Part shown: positions 23,504 through 37,800 of the stretch, in pieces
How the letters are laid out: every line of letters begins with the position of its first letter
Position numbering within the stretch: position 1 is the stretch's first letter
Assembly: GCF_963855985.1 (NCBI RefSeq)
Contig: NC_087093.1
Location: 12,415,001-12,479,000, forward strand
Direction of reading: 5' to 3'
DNA: 64,000 nt
Source: Ostrinia nubilalis
Lineage: Eukaryota > Arthropoda > Insecta > Lepidoptera > Crambidae
The notes under the pieces: generated by a model
What the model was told of the DNA's origin: nothing
The model's input: the letters and a program-made list of their open reading frames with translations, nothing else
Database searches by the model: none
Translations under genes and position numbers: made by a program

Positions 23504-26500
23504 TCATATCATAAACTGGCATGTAGTCGAACCTTGAGTTTCTAGTAAGAAAAACAAAAAAAATATCAACAAACAAATCCATAAAACACGATAGTACATT
23601 GCGTTAAAAAAATATACTTACGTATCCCGGCACTTGACCAAACACTCTCCTGATTGACCCTCAGGGCCCGGTATTTTTATTGCCAACCGGCCTCTGGAGG
23701 ACACTCATGCCGATCCCTAAAATAGTGGTTTGTTATGAAAACTCTTTGTTTAGTTTGGGGACAGTATATTAAAGGGCCGTGTAAACATTTTTGGTCAGAA
23801 ATGAAACATGGGGATTCTAAGAAAATTCTTGTTATTTATTACAATTTCTACTGACAATATTTGAGATTTTGAAACTCAGAATAATTTTCAAAATTGCTGA
23901 AACAAAATAATCACACTTAGGACATACAAAATGCGTTTATTTTTTAGTCAAGATGTGTAAGGTAGAGCTATTATTAAAATATTTTCAGCAGTTCCTCTTT
24001 ACTACCTAGGCTTTAATATAATAATTTTAGGTAATACGATAATAGATAACATAATTCAAGTAGGTACCTACAACACATTTTACAAAATTAATAAACGCAG
24101 TACAACAATGAAAATCACTAAGTATTTATTGTAACTTTATTTCAGTCCCTCCTCCGTTGTTACAGTCAAAATTAGCCAAACACCCACCTGCAATGCGCGT
24201 CAAAAATAACTGCTCACTTAGCAATCGCACACGCATCGTATATTCGTGTTTCGGTAATTTTGTCGCTACACAGATTGAGACAATAAATTGCATCGAGCAG
24301 ATGTGGCTCCCTTGTGACGCCCCATGCTCGTAAGATAGTAAAAAGACAAGAGCCAGCCCATTTGATTGATGTAGAGTTCCGCCGATGTTCATTTAGCTTC
24401 GTTTTCAGTATACTTTTAGACATGTAGGTACTTAATTAGCATTCTTTCAGATTTTGAAATTGTATTATTCACTCAATAGAGATAAAAACTAAAACTCTAC
24501 TAATGCATCTTTCCATAAAATTTCATAAAAGACAGAGCAAATGGTGATGCCACTTAAAAATAATAATGTCGCTTCATCAAATATATCGGATATACCAATA
24601 AATAAACACTATTTTGTCATGTTCTTCTTTAAATTCAAATTATAACTTGGATTACTTTTATACTAGCCTAAGCACATGGCCTACAAATCCTACAATGATT
24701 ACTTGCATTAGCACGCGGCTTAATTATTTTTTCTTTGTTTTTTTTTTTAGAATTTGTCTGTTCTTTTTGTGCTGCTTCCAAATTAAGACAGCTTGCGCAC
24801 CCAATATGCAAATATCGCCCTGCATATGTACACAGACCTAAACAAATATTGCTTTTAATAAGAACACTCCAAACCCGCGGCACAGAGGTAACGCCTTCAT
24901 AAATGATTTCTACATTCTGATTTTGTCATATTTAATACGGATTACGCTAATCTGAAAAGCAAATTATCACTCAGTTAATGCGGTTGGTATAGTTTCTAAT
25001 TGGGTATTAAATATTTCTACACGATTGTCAGATTGTAAAATGGTCAAAGAAGTACTTAGCTATTAGATACAAAATATTGCTAAAAAAGAGTTGAGAGAAA
25101 ATTACGGATCTCAACGTAACATTTTTTTATGTACCTACATATTATTTGCTAAAAAGACCGAAAAGGTGAGTATAGACTTTAGTATTTACTTGTAACAGAA
25201 TATCGAGCCGCTCTACGAAATGTCTAGTGTATCACCCTGTCACGAACCGAACGTCATACATTTTATCTGTATTGTACCACTGATAAGAACATTACATTAC
25301 ATAGAAATGCTCTAGTCTATATTCACCTTAATACCGATGGAAATCCTATAAAACGTATCTGTAAAATTGCGTTTACCTGCTGAAATGTGCAAAATTCTCT
25401 TTGTAACAACGCAATACTTCTGAACGCATCCCTTTGAACTTTCTAACAATAAAGCGAGTCTGCATCGCCGATGTATTTGTTTCCGTTTGCTCAAACAAAC
25501 GAAGGCATTTTGTGTTCCTTTCGCCATAAAATATCAACGCATTCTTGCGATGCCGGCCCACTGGCTCGGAAAACATCTTTAACAAGCAATAGTCCAGTAG
25601 TTAGATTTGACGATCTCGAGAGGATTCGATTCTCAGATGGGACAGTCAGTACAAAATTGATTTGTTTCTTTTATCCTTGTCCTTGTCCAAAAAGATTGGA
25701 AAGCTCTGGAAAAGATATGATTACTTATTCTGAGAGCACGTTTAACTGTCAATCTATCTAATATTTACAAGATAGAAAATATAAATAAGTTAGCTCAATT
25801 TGTTAAAACTCGAACCATAGAAAGAAGAAGATACCTGCAAAAATTATGAAAAAACTTCAAAATTTTTAGCCAAAGAAGTTAAGATAACATGATTACATGA
25901 TCGAGCATAAAGTTTTAATAAAAATCAACTCGCGATTTTGAACAAGCTCCAACACAGCCATCAAGAGGTCTGGTACATAGTCATCTTACAAGCTGAATTG
26001 ATCCTTTGCTATTCAGTTGAAAGCTTTTATATTATATTATCAGACCTTTCAGCGTTGAGCACGTGGTGCGAACGTCTGTCGAACGATCCGTCGGGCTCTA
26101 TTCCCGCCTCTCCAGGGTATAGAGTAAGTGCTGGTATGCAAACGCGAAAAATAAAATAAAGCATCGATGAAAGGTTCGGAGTAACTCAGAATTTGACACT
26201 GCATTCACATGCATTTACTTTATGCTACAGGCAATTTGATATTTTATACGTAAAACATAAATTTTTCGGTGTTAGGTATTTTCAGCTAGTCAAAAAGCTA
26301 CTAGGCGGTTAAATTTCAGGTTCGCTTGTAGGTCATTCAATGCTTTTTATTAGCTTTATTAGCATGGGATTATTCTAATTTTATTCGAAACTCTATTCTA
26401 CAAACGAAATCCTAAAGCTTGATTTAAGTTTAAATAAGTATGCCCGAAGATAAATAAATAAGTACCTCCTAGCTAGCTCGATAAGTTAATTTAAGATTAA

Positions 26501-28050
26501 AATGGGAATTATCTGTCAAATCAACTAATTTGCCAAGCAATCCAATTACATTTTCTAATGGAAATTCTATTGAACCAAGTCAAAAAAACTACGAATGAAT
26601 GAGCTAGTGCAGGCTGAAGCGACTCTACTAACGAATTAATGAATAGATGCTACTTAATCCCATTTCTTCTGATTTCTGAATTTTCAGATTACTTTTGAAT
26701 TATGAACTAATATGACTGAACTAACAGTTCAAAGTCAATCGAGTGTGAAACATAGATTTATAGAATTTCGAGGAGTTCAAGATGAGGTTGACATTCAATA
26801 GATTACAATATTTTAGACCTTTGTTTGATTTCAGACGCTCAATTAAGTCTTAAGATAATATCTAATAGTACTTGAATTATTATTTTAAGATTAAATTTAT
26901 TGCTTCAGGTCACATGCTTGGATCTTTGCTTCAATTTGATAGGTAGAGTTCTTAGGGAGGCCTTTGTCCAGTAGTGGCTGTCTTTAGTTTAAAAAGGAAT
27001 AGAGTTTGAGCATATTTTCAAAATAACAGGCTCATTAACCACGCTCTGATAACATTCATATACCACTGTAATTCAATCATTATCAGGATTATGAATTCAG
27101 CAGATCGATTTCGGTCATGACTACCACTTCGAGTCCTGAATGTCTTGATCATACACCCAGGCTGTAGTAAGGGACCGGTTGGCAAAAACTGAAAAGCTTC
27201 AAAATTTTTGCTTTTCTTTAATTTAATTTTATTTTAATTTTATTTCTTTGGAAAACAAAACAGATTATATTCTTTACATGGTTTAAACAATACTTAAATG
27301 TAGATATAGACTAAAATGTAACCCTAAATATGTTTTCACAGATTCGTTATACATGCATTAGGTACAAAAAAATATATAGGTAGGTAAATAAATCGGAAAG
27401 TGTTAATAAACTGCAGAGTAAACAAAACAAAGAGTTCCTCAACATTATTTATGACGAATCATGGGTAGCTTGGCTGAGGGCATCTTTGACATGTTTCTTA
27501 AATGGATTTCTTTATATTATAATTTCTAATTTCTTTATACTATTGGATAAAAAAATTGGAAAAAGTATTTCGAAAGATATGAATAGCTAATTTCACTTTA
27601 ATTAAATCCCATAAGATGCCTTTACAATTTAGCCAGGTACCAGGCTCGCATAGCTGTAAGGCGGTGCAAATTGCTCAGGGCTCAGGCGGGTTCCGCTCAG
27701 CGATCTTGCTCGATATAAATCCACATTATGCGAGTAACAACGTTTTGGTTCACTGCCAGCAGACGCCGACGTATAAGCAAACATAACTACAGCTTAATTC
27801 CACTTTAAGCTAGCCTGTGTTTGGGTAGTGGGTGTAGAGAGAGTAGGCTCGGCACAAGTACCTACACAATAATAGAAAACTTGCTATACTTACGAGTACT
27901 TGGGGTGTTTAGAAGGCGCAACATCCAATAGAGATAAAAACTAAAACAGCCCTTTGTTAAACATATAACATATCGCATCTTTTTTGTTTCTAAAATAAAA
28001 AGGTCTGCGAGACGAGACGCAGCAAAAATCCATGTTTTTTTTTACAAAGT
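23504..28050. other. No gene seen; one possible TATA promoter
   Basis: I see no exon. Near 27714 there is TATAAAT, followed about 38 bp later by TTCACTG (initiator-like), in a locally GC-richer stretch (27640-27780). That could be a core promoter on the plus strand, but no downstream exon supports it. Confidence 0.35.
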
Positions 28051-28128
28051 TCATCATCATCATTTCAGCCACATTACGTCCACTGCTGGACATAGGCTTC
28101 CCCTCAATGATTTTTGGTAGCCTCTCAC
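28051..28128 (-). mobile_element. RTE-type retrotransposon 3' tail
   Basis: The minus strand reads the conserved end of the RTE reverse transcriptase ORF (the region encoding AYVQQW in the copy at 61375), then a (TGA)n-type tail (tcatcatcatcat on the plus strand). Heavily truncated. Confidence 0.7.
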
Positions 28129-28675
28129 CATTTACATCTTTTAGTAATTACCGTTTACAAAATTGGTAAAATTACCTACTAATTAACAATAACAACAAAT
28201 ACCTACTCAAGTAATATTTTGTTAACATTCTTACATCAACATCTCACAATATTTTGTCAACAGAATATTTATTGACTATCCAATAATATGCAAGCTATGT
28301 ATTAGTAGCTAGCACTTATATTATATTCTTAGAGAACTGTAACTACTGGTTCCATGTCTCGTGTGGCGATCGTAACCGAATCATGTGCGAAGCGTAAAAC
28401 GCTTACTGTATATTTGCGTCGGATTGTAATCAAAACAGAGGCAACACAACGGTTTATAAAGATGAAACATTGTTGCTCTTATCTCAACGATAAAGCGTGA
28501 ACAAATAACTATTTGATTTACGACTTCAGTAAAACAAGCATTCACTTTGTAAAAATATTTGTGTTCATCTGAATTTCAATGATGTGCTACAGTCAATGAT
28601 ATTATAGATTTTATATAATACTTATCATTGGCTACAGTACAAAATTGTTTTTCTCGTTGGTATTTATGGTCTATT

Positions 28676-28830
28676 CCACTTTGATCACCTGGATTAGATC
28701 TCCCAGTTGATCAAAGTGGACTCCAGGCGACACTTTGGTGTCCTTTGATCACCCATGGATAAAAAGTTAACATAGATCACCTAGCTAGGTGATCTTATCC
28801 ATAGTGATCAGAGAACACTAAAGTGTCGCC
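28676..28830. repeat. Two adjacent inverted repeats
   Basis: A palindrome at 28676-28719 (ccactttgatcacctgg...caaagtgg) is followed by an inverted repeat at 28726-28830 with arms ggcgacacttt / aaagtgtcgcc, containing a central gatcacctagctaggtgatc. Probably nested MITEs. Confidence 0.65.
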
Positions 28831-29935
28831 TTATTAGTTTTTGGGCTTCGTTTCTCAGTTATTTAAGTCAAAACAATAACTGAGGAATAGTTGATACCTA
28901 CGCAGCTACGTCACAATATTCAGCCACATTTAAGTAACGTGCCAATTTTTAGCGGATCGATCAGTTCTTTGAGTTGTGTGTTGATAGATCAGTTTCACTG
29001 CCTTTTATGTTATACATAGGTATTTAGGAAGTAAGGTATCTTACTGTATGAACTAACTTTATGCTTTTAATTATCTCATCCTTGAACTCTTCAGAGGCCG
29101 ACCAAAATAATATGTATCGGAATGAGTGCATTGTTCAAAACCACTGACCGTGTAAAGCCAAACATTTGATTAGTAGGCACTAACTATCCATACAGCGTAT
29201 GTAAATGAGTGATGCCATTTTTAATGCGTCGAATACAAACAACCAATTTGGCTGCGTTGAAGCGGTTCGAATTCATAACGTGGAACAAACATTAATTTTC
29301 GCAATACAAACACAAACCATTGAAGATTAAAGTTACACAAATGATGTGTTAGTTAATTAGTTACAAAAGCAGCGATTTTTTCATGGAATTCAGCATAATC
29401 ACGGTTCAGCTTTTCTTAGTTGACTCCCGACAGAATAACAATAAAGTCCATTAAAGATGGAAAATTTCTTCCGCGTAACCATTAGTTACAGAATTAGAAT
29501 CTACTGATTTTCATCAATAAAACATCATTTGCTAAGTAGAAACTGCATTAACTGCCTATACCTTTGCAAGATACCCCCAAAATAGATACGCCGCATTTAA
29601 AACCTTATAAAGCATCATCTAATGAGATCACAGCGATTTACATTAAAAAGGCCGTGGAAGTCCGTAATAAAATTAACAATTCTTCTGTCCTGTCGGGTTT
29701 AGGGCGATTGAAATTCAAATCCGAAGACTTGAGAATATCTAATATAATTAAGACGCTGTGTAATTGAGTAGACATCCACCCCACTGTTTTAGCCGAGACA
29801 GTGTAAAAATAAAACGAGCGACGAAATTGATTTGCAATAAAAGTAAGAAATAAGATTTTTACGACGATTTTAAGTTGAAACGCTTCTGTAAAGAGACGAT
29901 CAACTGAAAAAATCATTTTATGAAGTCCCTACTAA

Positions 29936-30115
29936 AATTATAAATGCGAAAGTAATTCTGTCTGTCACGCTTTCACGCCTAAACCACTGAACTGATTTTG
30001 ATTATATTTTTCATATAGTTTGAGTCCCGGCAAAGGATATAGGATAGTTTTCATCCCGGTTTTTGAAACAGGGACGCTAGCGATATTTTTTTTCTGTGAC
30101 AGAGAAAATAATTGA
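29936..30115 (+). mobile_element. Helitron-like 5' fragment
   Basis: The stretch tccctactaaaattataaat with the later 'ggatataggatagttttcat' block matches the 5' part of common lepidopteran Helitron-like elements (compare 59083-59267). No CTAG end follows, so it is truncated. Confidence 0.45.
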
Positions 30116-30582
30116 GGTAACGTTGATTATATTATTTCCTATTTCTATGTAATTCTTATAATACAGAGCGTATCTCCACTAAGCCTAATTGTTTATTAGT
30201 AAATCAGTGTAGGTATTAACTAATGGGAACGTCAAGAAACCTCCTGTCACCCCGTCATTCCAAAATAACAATATTAGCATTTCACTACAATATCCCACTA
30301 AAATGGCTTTGTATTAGATTTGATGCGTGCTCTTACCACGGTGTCAACATTTATTAGGGTAACTTAAGTATGATGGTTGTTTTCGTAGCATAATTTATAT
30401 ACAGTGAAGGGAAGTCGGAAGACATTGTAATAAGGAACCCTTTGAAATCATAAGTAAAATTAAAAACAAAAAATAATAATAATAAAGTTACGGAATTAAC
30501 AGAAAACATTTTCGACCGTTGCACTAGCTACTGAAGAACGCACGTGTAGTCGTGTAAGTCTTTATTATTAAGAAGGGACTAA

Positions 30583-30665
30583 TGCCCGTTTTCACCATCG
30601 ATCCTTAATTTTTAATTGACCCCTATGAAAACAAAACTGAAAGGGATTGATGGTGAAATCGGACA
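30583..30665. mobile_element. Small MITE
   Basis: Inverted ends tgcccgttttcaccatcgat and its imperfect complement (atggtgaaatcggaca), 83 bp apart. Confidence 0.55.
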
Positions 30666-31129
30666 TAGGTAAGTATTCCAAACAGCAAGACCTACCACTA
30701 TTGTATCGTATTCCAGTAAAACAAATTCTGACAACTCCAACGAATTCAGAGCTCGAGTTCGGCATACTTACTTATTCTCCGTAAGTAATCATACTATTAG
30801 CGATTGCGTCCTATAAAAGTTAATACATTTGTGTACCTATGTAAATTAATGCAGTCGGTATTCGCAAACATTCGTGGGTTACTTACTGAGTAACGCCACC
30901 CTCAGCCCTTGGGAGAACTTGATTTAATACTTAACTCAAATTAAATGAGAAAATGATTCAAAAGACGCCTATATTGCAATATAATAAAGGCTGTATGGTG
31001 AACAATTTGTATTTCAATCAATCAAAAGCCTGTCTTGATCGTTTGTTCGTTCCGCTCTAATAGTTGTCAGCGTCGCGTTCAGTCGCATTATTATGGTCCA
31101 TAAAGAAATAAACCAAAAGTAAAAATATA

Positions 31130-34100
31130 TAAATGAAATGCAAAATTTATTAGTTGTATTATTGTTTATTAGCTACTTATTACATTGCTTACTCACTTTA
31201 CAAATTACATAACAATCGATACGTTGCGTAAAGATTCGCATTAAATAGTATATTCGACACTGAAAATAGGCTTGTTTTATCAAGGTGGATTTTATTTTTA
31301 AGTCAAATAAAAAATATACCAGATTATGGTATTTACGATTTCTGCGTTTGAAAACAAAACTTCATAATAATTAACTGTCGTAATGGTTTTTGTATACGAG
31401 TATCTACATAAAAAATCTTCATGGTAAGTGTTCATATTAACTTGAGATTTTGTTTTTGAGAAACTTGTTTTTTTGCTGATAAATGTTTACCTCTAAAAGG
31501 CAACGGCAATTTAGTTCTAACACCATACTTTTTTACCCCGAAATTTAATTTGATAATTCCTTGCTAATTTAATTAACATTTTGCCATTTCAATTAACATT
31601 CAATGTTATTAGAAACAGCGAAAAACTATTTTCACTGTCACAATCACAACCAAATAAACGTAGTGACAGGAACTACAGACAACAAAAGAAAACTTCCTCA
31701 ATATGGAAATGTAAAAAAAATCTTCCCTGCACAAAATCTGTTGTTATTTCGATCCAAAAAAAACTTGGTTGTATTTTAGCACCAAAATCACGATTTTTCG
31801 ATTAATATTTTTGACATGTTCTGCTCTCAAAATTATATTCGAAATATTTTAATATCGTTTTTTTATAATTTTTGGTTCATGAATAGCGTGATGTTGCAGT
31901 ATCTACACAACGTTATAACTAAACTAAACTTTTAGGTCTAAGTGAACATACATTTTACACAACGTTATATTAAAATTTAACTCAGCAGTTACACTTTTAA
32001 CAGAACAATGGAAGACTACGTAATTATAAGCATAAATTTTTATAGTCATTGTAGCCTCTTATCTCTTTTTATGTATTTAACAAATGTTATTATTAAATAT
32101 AAGACACTTTTACACTTTTTTAACAAGCAAAGCGGCAACTTTTAGCTGTATAACTTGTGTTAATAATTACTAAAGTGTAAATAAGTAATATTTATATACA
32201 TACATTTACGAGGCTATGTTAGTTTTGTACTTCTCAACAGCGTTATGAGTATTATTAGGTCACACCTAATATAATATGTGTAAGATACGAATAAAATGGA
32301 CCGTAAAGACAATGAAGGAGACCGAACTACGAGTGAATAAGCTGAAAGAATTTAAAATAACGTAGTGTAAGCGAGAAGGGCATAAACCTTATTTTGAAGA
32401 ATTTTTTTCTTTTTTTCTTTTCGTACATTCTTTTACGTTCCATTCTACTCATGACCCACATATTTTATCGTCAAATTGAACAAACATTTGTGTTTGTAAA
32501 CGTTTAATACAATAAACAAAGTATAGACATTTTAATTATACATTTTTAAGTAAACTTACAGACTACACGTTTTATAACTGTCTAAGACCGAAACACATCG
32601 GATGAACAACAAAACGTACTCACTATTATATGTGTTCCGAATAGCGCAATAGCAATTAATTGTTCCATACATAAATGTAATGTATTTTAACAGAAATCTT
32701 ATAGACTTTTATACTGTGATAGTGAATTATATTTTTATTACTTAATTAATAACATACACGTAAATACAGATCTTTTCACGTTATAGGTAAAGAACAGAAT
32801 AGTTCTGATTTCCACAAGCCCAGGCTTTGTGTGTACGTGTTATGGCACTTACAGAAAATATACAATAATTATAAGAAAAAACAACTCTATTAAGAGAACA
32901 TAGTAGGATATTTCGTGGATAGGATAAAACACACTTGTTTAAAACATCCCTAGATGAATGTGTACTATAAGAAAGAAACCTATGTTTTATTACTTTATTG
33001 ATTGCAATATGATAGCAACCAACATTTTTAACCATTATTAGTTTCACAATGATCATTTATCTACTGGGGCAATGTAATATGTATAAAAATATGTTATATT
33101 CTTCAGTAAACAGCAGAAAACCGGTTTCTATATTGATAAAGGCACTTTTATTTTGCAATCACATCTATAGCACCATTTTTAACTGGGCAAGGCTAACGTT
33201 AACATTATTGCTTTTAACTTACATTGTCAACAACATTAGAAATAAAAGTGCTAGGCATAAATCCTGTTATAAGAAATCTGACTTCACAGTAACTATTTCA
33301 ATTCCTTATAAATAAATTGTGTTTTTTTGTCATAGAAATTCAACAGAAGAATCGAAACATTTAATATGAGAATTCGTAGTTGATTACTACTTATCCGCCA
33401 ACAAATTAATATTTACATAGACTAGTCGAAATATTCACAAATTAATAATAACAAATTATATTTACACAACAAGGTTTATAACGGTGCTGACTTTAATTTT
33501 ATACGAGTATAGTCTTATTGCTGGAAAAAATATTAGGACGTTACAACATTGTTTTGTATCGAAAAGCATCAATCAATAGATCTAAAGCCGTGTATACACA
33601 AGGCAATAATGGTCGCGAACCACGTGATTGCTGGCAACGTAGCATAACAACGCATGAATTTCAACAAAAAAATGACGAAAAGATCCGTTTCGAAACATGT
33701 TAATCGTCACTTGTTGCGCGTCAATTATTGCACAGTGAATACACAACTCTATGCTTCGAGAACATCACTAAAAAAACCTTAACTTATTCTAATATCTACG
33801 AAAAATTGCGGTAGTCCTAATTTTTTTTTTTCATAAGACCAAGTCAGCCCATAAAACCTGTTTGGATGATACACTCACAGGCCAAGCGTATTATAGCAAC
33901 ACGTAAAGCAAAAAACATCGAAAAACAGATTTTAATATAGCACCTAAACTGTGATTAGTTTCTAAACAACCTGACATATCACTACCGTTACAAGCGTATC
34001 TGACTAATAAAAATATTAGTGTTAAAAAGTTAATTTGTGCGAATACGTTACACGTATTTTGTAAATACGACATTATTGCTTCCATTGCTTGCATTTTCAC

Positions 34101-34610
34101 AACTCCAGTGTTAGTTAATTTTAATCAAAACTAGTTTATAGCTAATCATAGAATAGGGATGTGGATCAAACATTCATGGTTTCGGTAACACCAAACCGAG
34201 CTCTATCATTTTAGAAAACAGCTATATCCAACTTGTTTTGACACCAACTCTTTGTGTAGTTTATTTATAGAAGAAATACTATGATTACTTATTCAAAATA
34301 CGTAGACAAGCAAACTTTTGACAGATCACAAGAAGTATGTTATTGTAACTGCCAGTTACGTTACAGTTACTAACTGGTGGTATCCACATCCCCATTAATT
34401 ACAAAAAAAGGTATCATGTCTGCGGCTTTTTCACGCGTCACGTAGTGAGAAGAATACCAGTTTAACCATAGCAATCGCATAAATGAAACACAGCATTTTA
34501 GACTTTATCGAACAAATTCCTATATATTTTTGATTTCAGTAAACCTTTACGTAGATCCTAACACTGGTGTGTCCTTGGCCTTACTGCAGAGTGCACCACC
34601 CGCGCAATAG
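31130..34610 (-). other. Region downstream of the ASK-like gene; possible long 3' UTR
   Basis: Very AT-rich and unusually free of transposon signatures compared with the rest of the window. It follows the stop codon of the minus-strand kinase gene. Several minus-strand AATAAA motifs are present (for example near 31146 and 31165). A long 3' UTR is an inference. No exon or frame of note was seen. Confidence 0.3.
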
Positions 34611-34878
34611 TCAAGGGCTGTCTCCATTTGCCGGCACCAGCTCTGTGACGTCATCTTCGCCGTTAACCTGATCCCTAATCACAATCGTAGGGTTGTTAGA
34701 ACAGGAGGAGTTGTTTGAAGTGGTTCTGCGGGTAGTCTTGCATTGGTTGCACTCGACTACGACGATAGAGTTGGTGTCCATATCGGTTTCGGTGCTGCTA
34801 GCGCGACGCAGGTGGTTCGTGGTGGATTGTAGACGGTGGTCGAGGATGGCCCGCCATAATCGCAGTTCTACGCCGCCT
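34611..34878 (-). CDS. Ask1: ASK-like last exon: end of SAM domain and C-tail
   Basis: Acceptor cttatttcacag. 268 nt, ending in TGA at 34611-34613. Joined to the previous exon it reads [19 protein letters not shown], matching LRLRGGMLCTLWKAIIDFR of human ASK1, which closes the SAM domain. About 70 more residues follow (for example [16 protein letters not shown] and [18 protein letters not shown]), a polar tail not seen in vertebrate ASK1, with a Cys pair (CNQC). The intron before it is 11.3 kb and holds the SAM array and a 3.5 kb element. Confidence 0.92.
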
Positions 34879-37800
34879 CTGTGAAATAAGATTTTGAGTT
34901 TAGAATTTCGTTGCTGTTAACGTCAAACAATCTGATATAGTTGTCCAACACTGAATCGTCCCAGCTATGACGTCGTCAGAAGGGCGCTACTAGTAGGGAA
35001 TTTAGTGCAAGAACCCCTCCACTTTGGTATAGAAGGCTCAGTTTTGCAACAGTGGTTCTTTGGGTGCTCCTGAGAGGATTTCCGTCGGTAGACATCGGGA
35101 GCCCCCCCTGTGGTAGCAGGGGGAGGGGGGGCAAGTTTCCTTCCGCCGCGCTTCACTTTAAGGCCCATATCTTCAAAACTATGGGTATTAGAGCAAATGT
35201 GGTATCATTTTCGGATAATTAAAGGATGGCGAATTCATTTCTAGAACAAACTTTTTGCCTTTTCATACAAAAAATTAGAAATATTGAGTAAAATTCACAA
35301 AAACCAAAAAGTATTTTTTTAAATAAACGTCATTTACTTTTAAACCACTGGAGATAATCTAATAAAAAAAATATGACCTGAAAGCTACATTTATCAGAAT
35401 TATAAAAATATAACATTGTATGGTACTTTTTTCGCAAAAAGTAGGTGAAAAAATTTTTTTCTTCAGGACACAGCGGGCGAATTTTATTGCGCATCGGAAA
35501 AAAATATTTATTTTATCCATGAATTCATACTATTTGGTTCATAAGCAAGCAAGGATTATTATTTTAGAATTTATTTAGAGTTGCTGGCACATCAATCTAC
35601 CATAATTTGTATTTTTTCGTCAATTGATTTTGAACTCTATGTGTGAGACATAAGGTTGAAAATAGCTTAAATACATTTTAATATTGAAAATATCATAAGA
35701 AGGAAGCACTAAATAAAGAACTTTAATTTGTCTAAACGTCTTAATGATTATTATTATTTTAATTAACACTTTTATTTCTACTTTTATTTGTACTATTGTA
35801 CCAGTGATTTAACGGAAAGGTAAGTGTGAGGAAAATGAGGTTTCACAATCATAGTACGGGAGATATTTTTAGCACAAAGGTTACGGCTGTGACCTTTTTA
35901 GTTGTTTTTTTCAGACAGCACCAGCTTCTGCACTACTTCTTGCACTTACATCTCACCATTTCCAGGCAAGCCTCGGCAGCTACGGGCTAACCGGTCCATG
36001 TAGGCTCCATCTTGCTATCGGCTCTGGTCCACCTCCAACCAGTCGGGTAAAGGGAAGACTGAGTCGGTTGCTTGCAACCAATCCTATACGCGAACCCCTT
36101 GGATTGATCTAATAAGTAAGTGGATAGATCTTGAACAAGGGACGACTAGAAAAGAGGACCAAAATCCCAACAGAACAGCCTAATCTGGTTTACTGACAGC
36201 TCAAAGATGCAGTAGCGGCGTAGGGGGGGGGCGGGCCGCCCCAGGTGCCAAGCATCAGAGGGTGACACATGTCGCACAGATTAGCACTCACTGGCGCATC
36301 TGCATAGCAAATCTGCGGTCTATGTCATTTTGTCTTTCAATCTTGGAATCGGTAGGTAACCCCAAAATCGTGGGGGTTACCAGGGGGTGCCGTAGGACTT
36401 ACGCCGCCACTGCAAAGATGGCATTGGGAACGGGAACGGGAGTCTACTGTAAACACTTCGAACATAGTAAACGCTTAAGGAGGTTTGCTACAGTGTTTCA
36501 AGCTGAATTCTACGCTATAATATGTGTGCACTAAAGAACAGGGGTGTAAAAAACGCAATATTTACATCCTGATCCACAGCCAGGCAGCACTCAAACAAAA
36601 AGCCATCGCCTCAGTGAAGGTTGAGTCTAGAATTATTCTAGATGCAATCGTAAAGATGAACAAACTCGGAAGGCATGAAAGTGTCCCTGATGTGGGATAC
36701 CTGGACATACACGGATCAAATGCAATGGGAGAGCCGACAGTCTAGCGAAACTAGGGTCAGAGGCGATACCTATTGGGTCAGAACTGATACTTACTTTTAT
36801 CTGACAGCATACCTCATGGCCATAATATGGCCATATCCAAGAAGCACAGTGCTGAATGGGAAAGCTCCAACGATATAAGATAAGCATCTCCAAATCATTC
36901 CTAAAGGGAAACACAGGGTCATGGAGAAAACTTATTAAGCGGAAATAAAAGGTACCTAAGCCCAAGCAATTACTGGTACGCAAACTGGGCATTATGGAAC
37001 GAACCACATGTCCCACAAAATGGGCCTGACAACAGAAGACAGCTCTCGAGCATGTGGAATACATGTAGGGTCCATGAATCAATACTGTAAGGATAGGTCT
37101 GCTTGGGTCAGCATATCCGGCATCAGAAGACTTAGAAGGCTTTCACTCAGACGCTTAATTCACCTAATGAATAGGATTTTTTTGGATGATAGGGAATAAA
37201 AAAATGGAGCATAAAGATCCTAATGGTTCGCTGTGGACTACGCTTAGACCTAGCTTAGCTTAGCTTAGCTTAGGCCCTACATAAGATAACCCAGACAGCA
37301 GCAGCAGCTTTGTATCAGCCTTGGCTACTGGCAGTATATCAAGGGATTCGCGTATAGGATCAGGTGCAAGCAACCGACTCGAGTCTTCCCTTTACCCGAC
37401 TGGTTGGGGATGGACCAGAGTCGATAGCAAGATGGAGCCTACATGGACCGGTTTGCCCGTAGCTGCCGAGGCTTGTCTGGAAATGGTGAGGTGTAAGTGC
37501 AAGAAGTAGTGCAGAAGCTGGTGCTGTCTGAAAAAAACAACTAAAAAGGTCACAGCCGTAACCTTTGTGCTAAAAATATCTCCCGTACTATGATTGTGAA
37601 ACCTCATTTTCCTCACACTTACCTTTCCGTTAAATCACTGGTACAATTATGTAGAAATAAAAGTGTAAATTAAAATAATAATAATCAATAAAACGTTCAG
37701 ACAAATTAAAGTTCTTTATTTAGTGCTTTCTTCTTATATTTTCAATATTAAAATGTATTTAAGCTATTTTCAACCTTATGTTTTACTCATAGAGTTCAAA

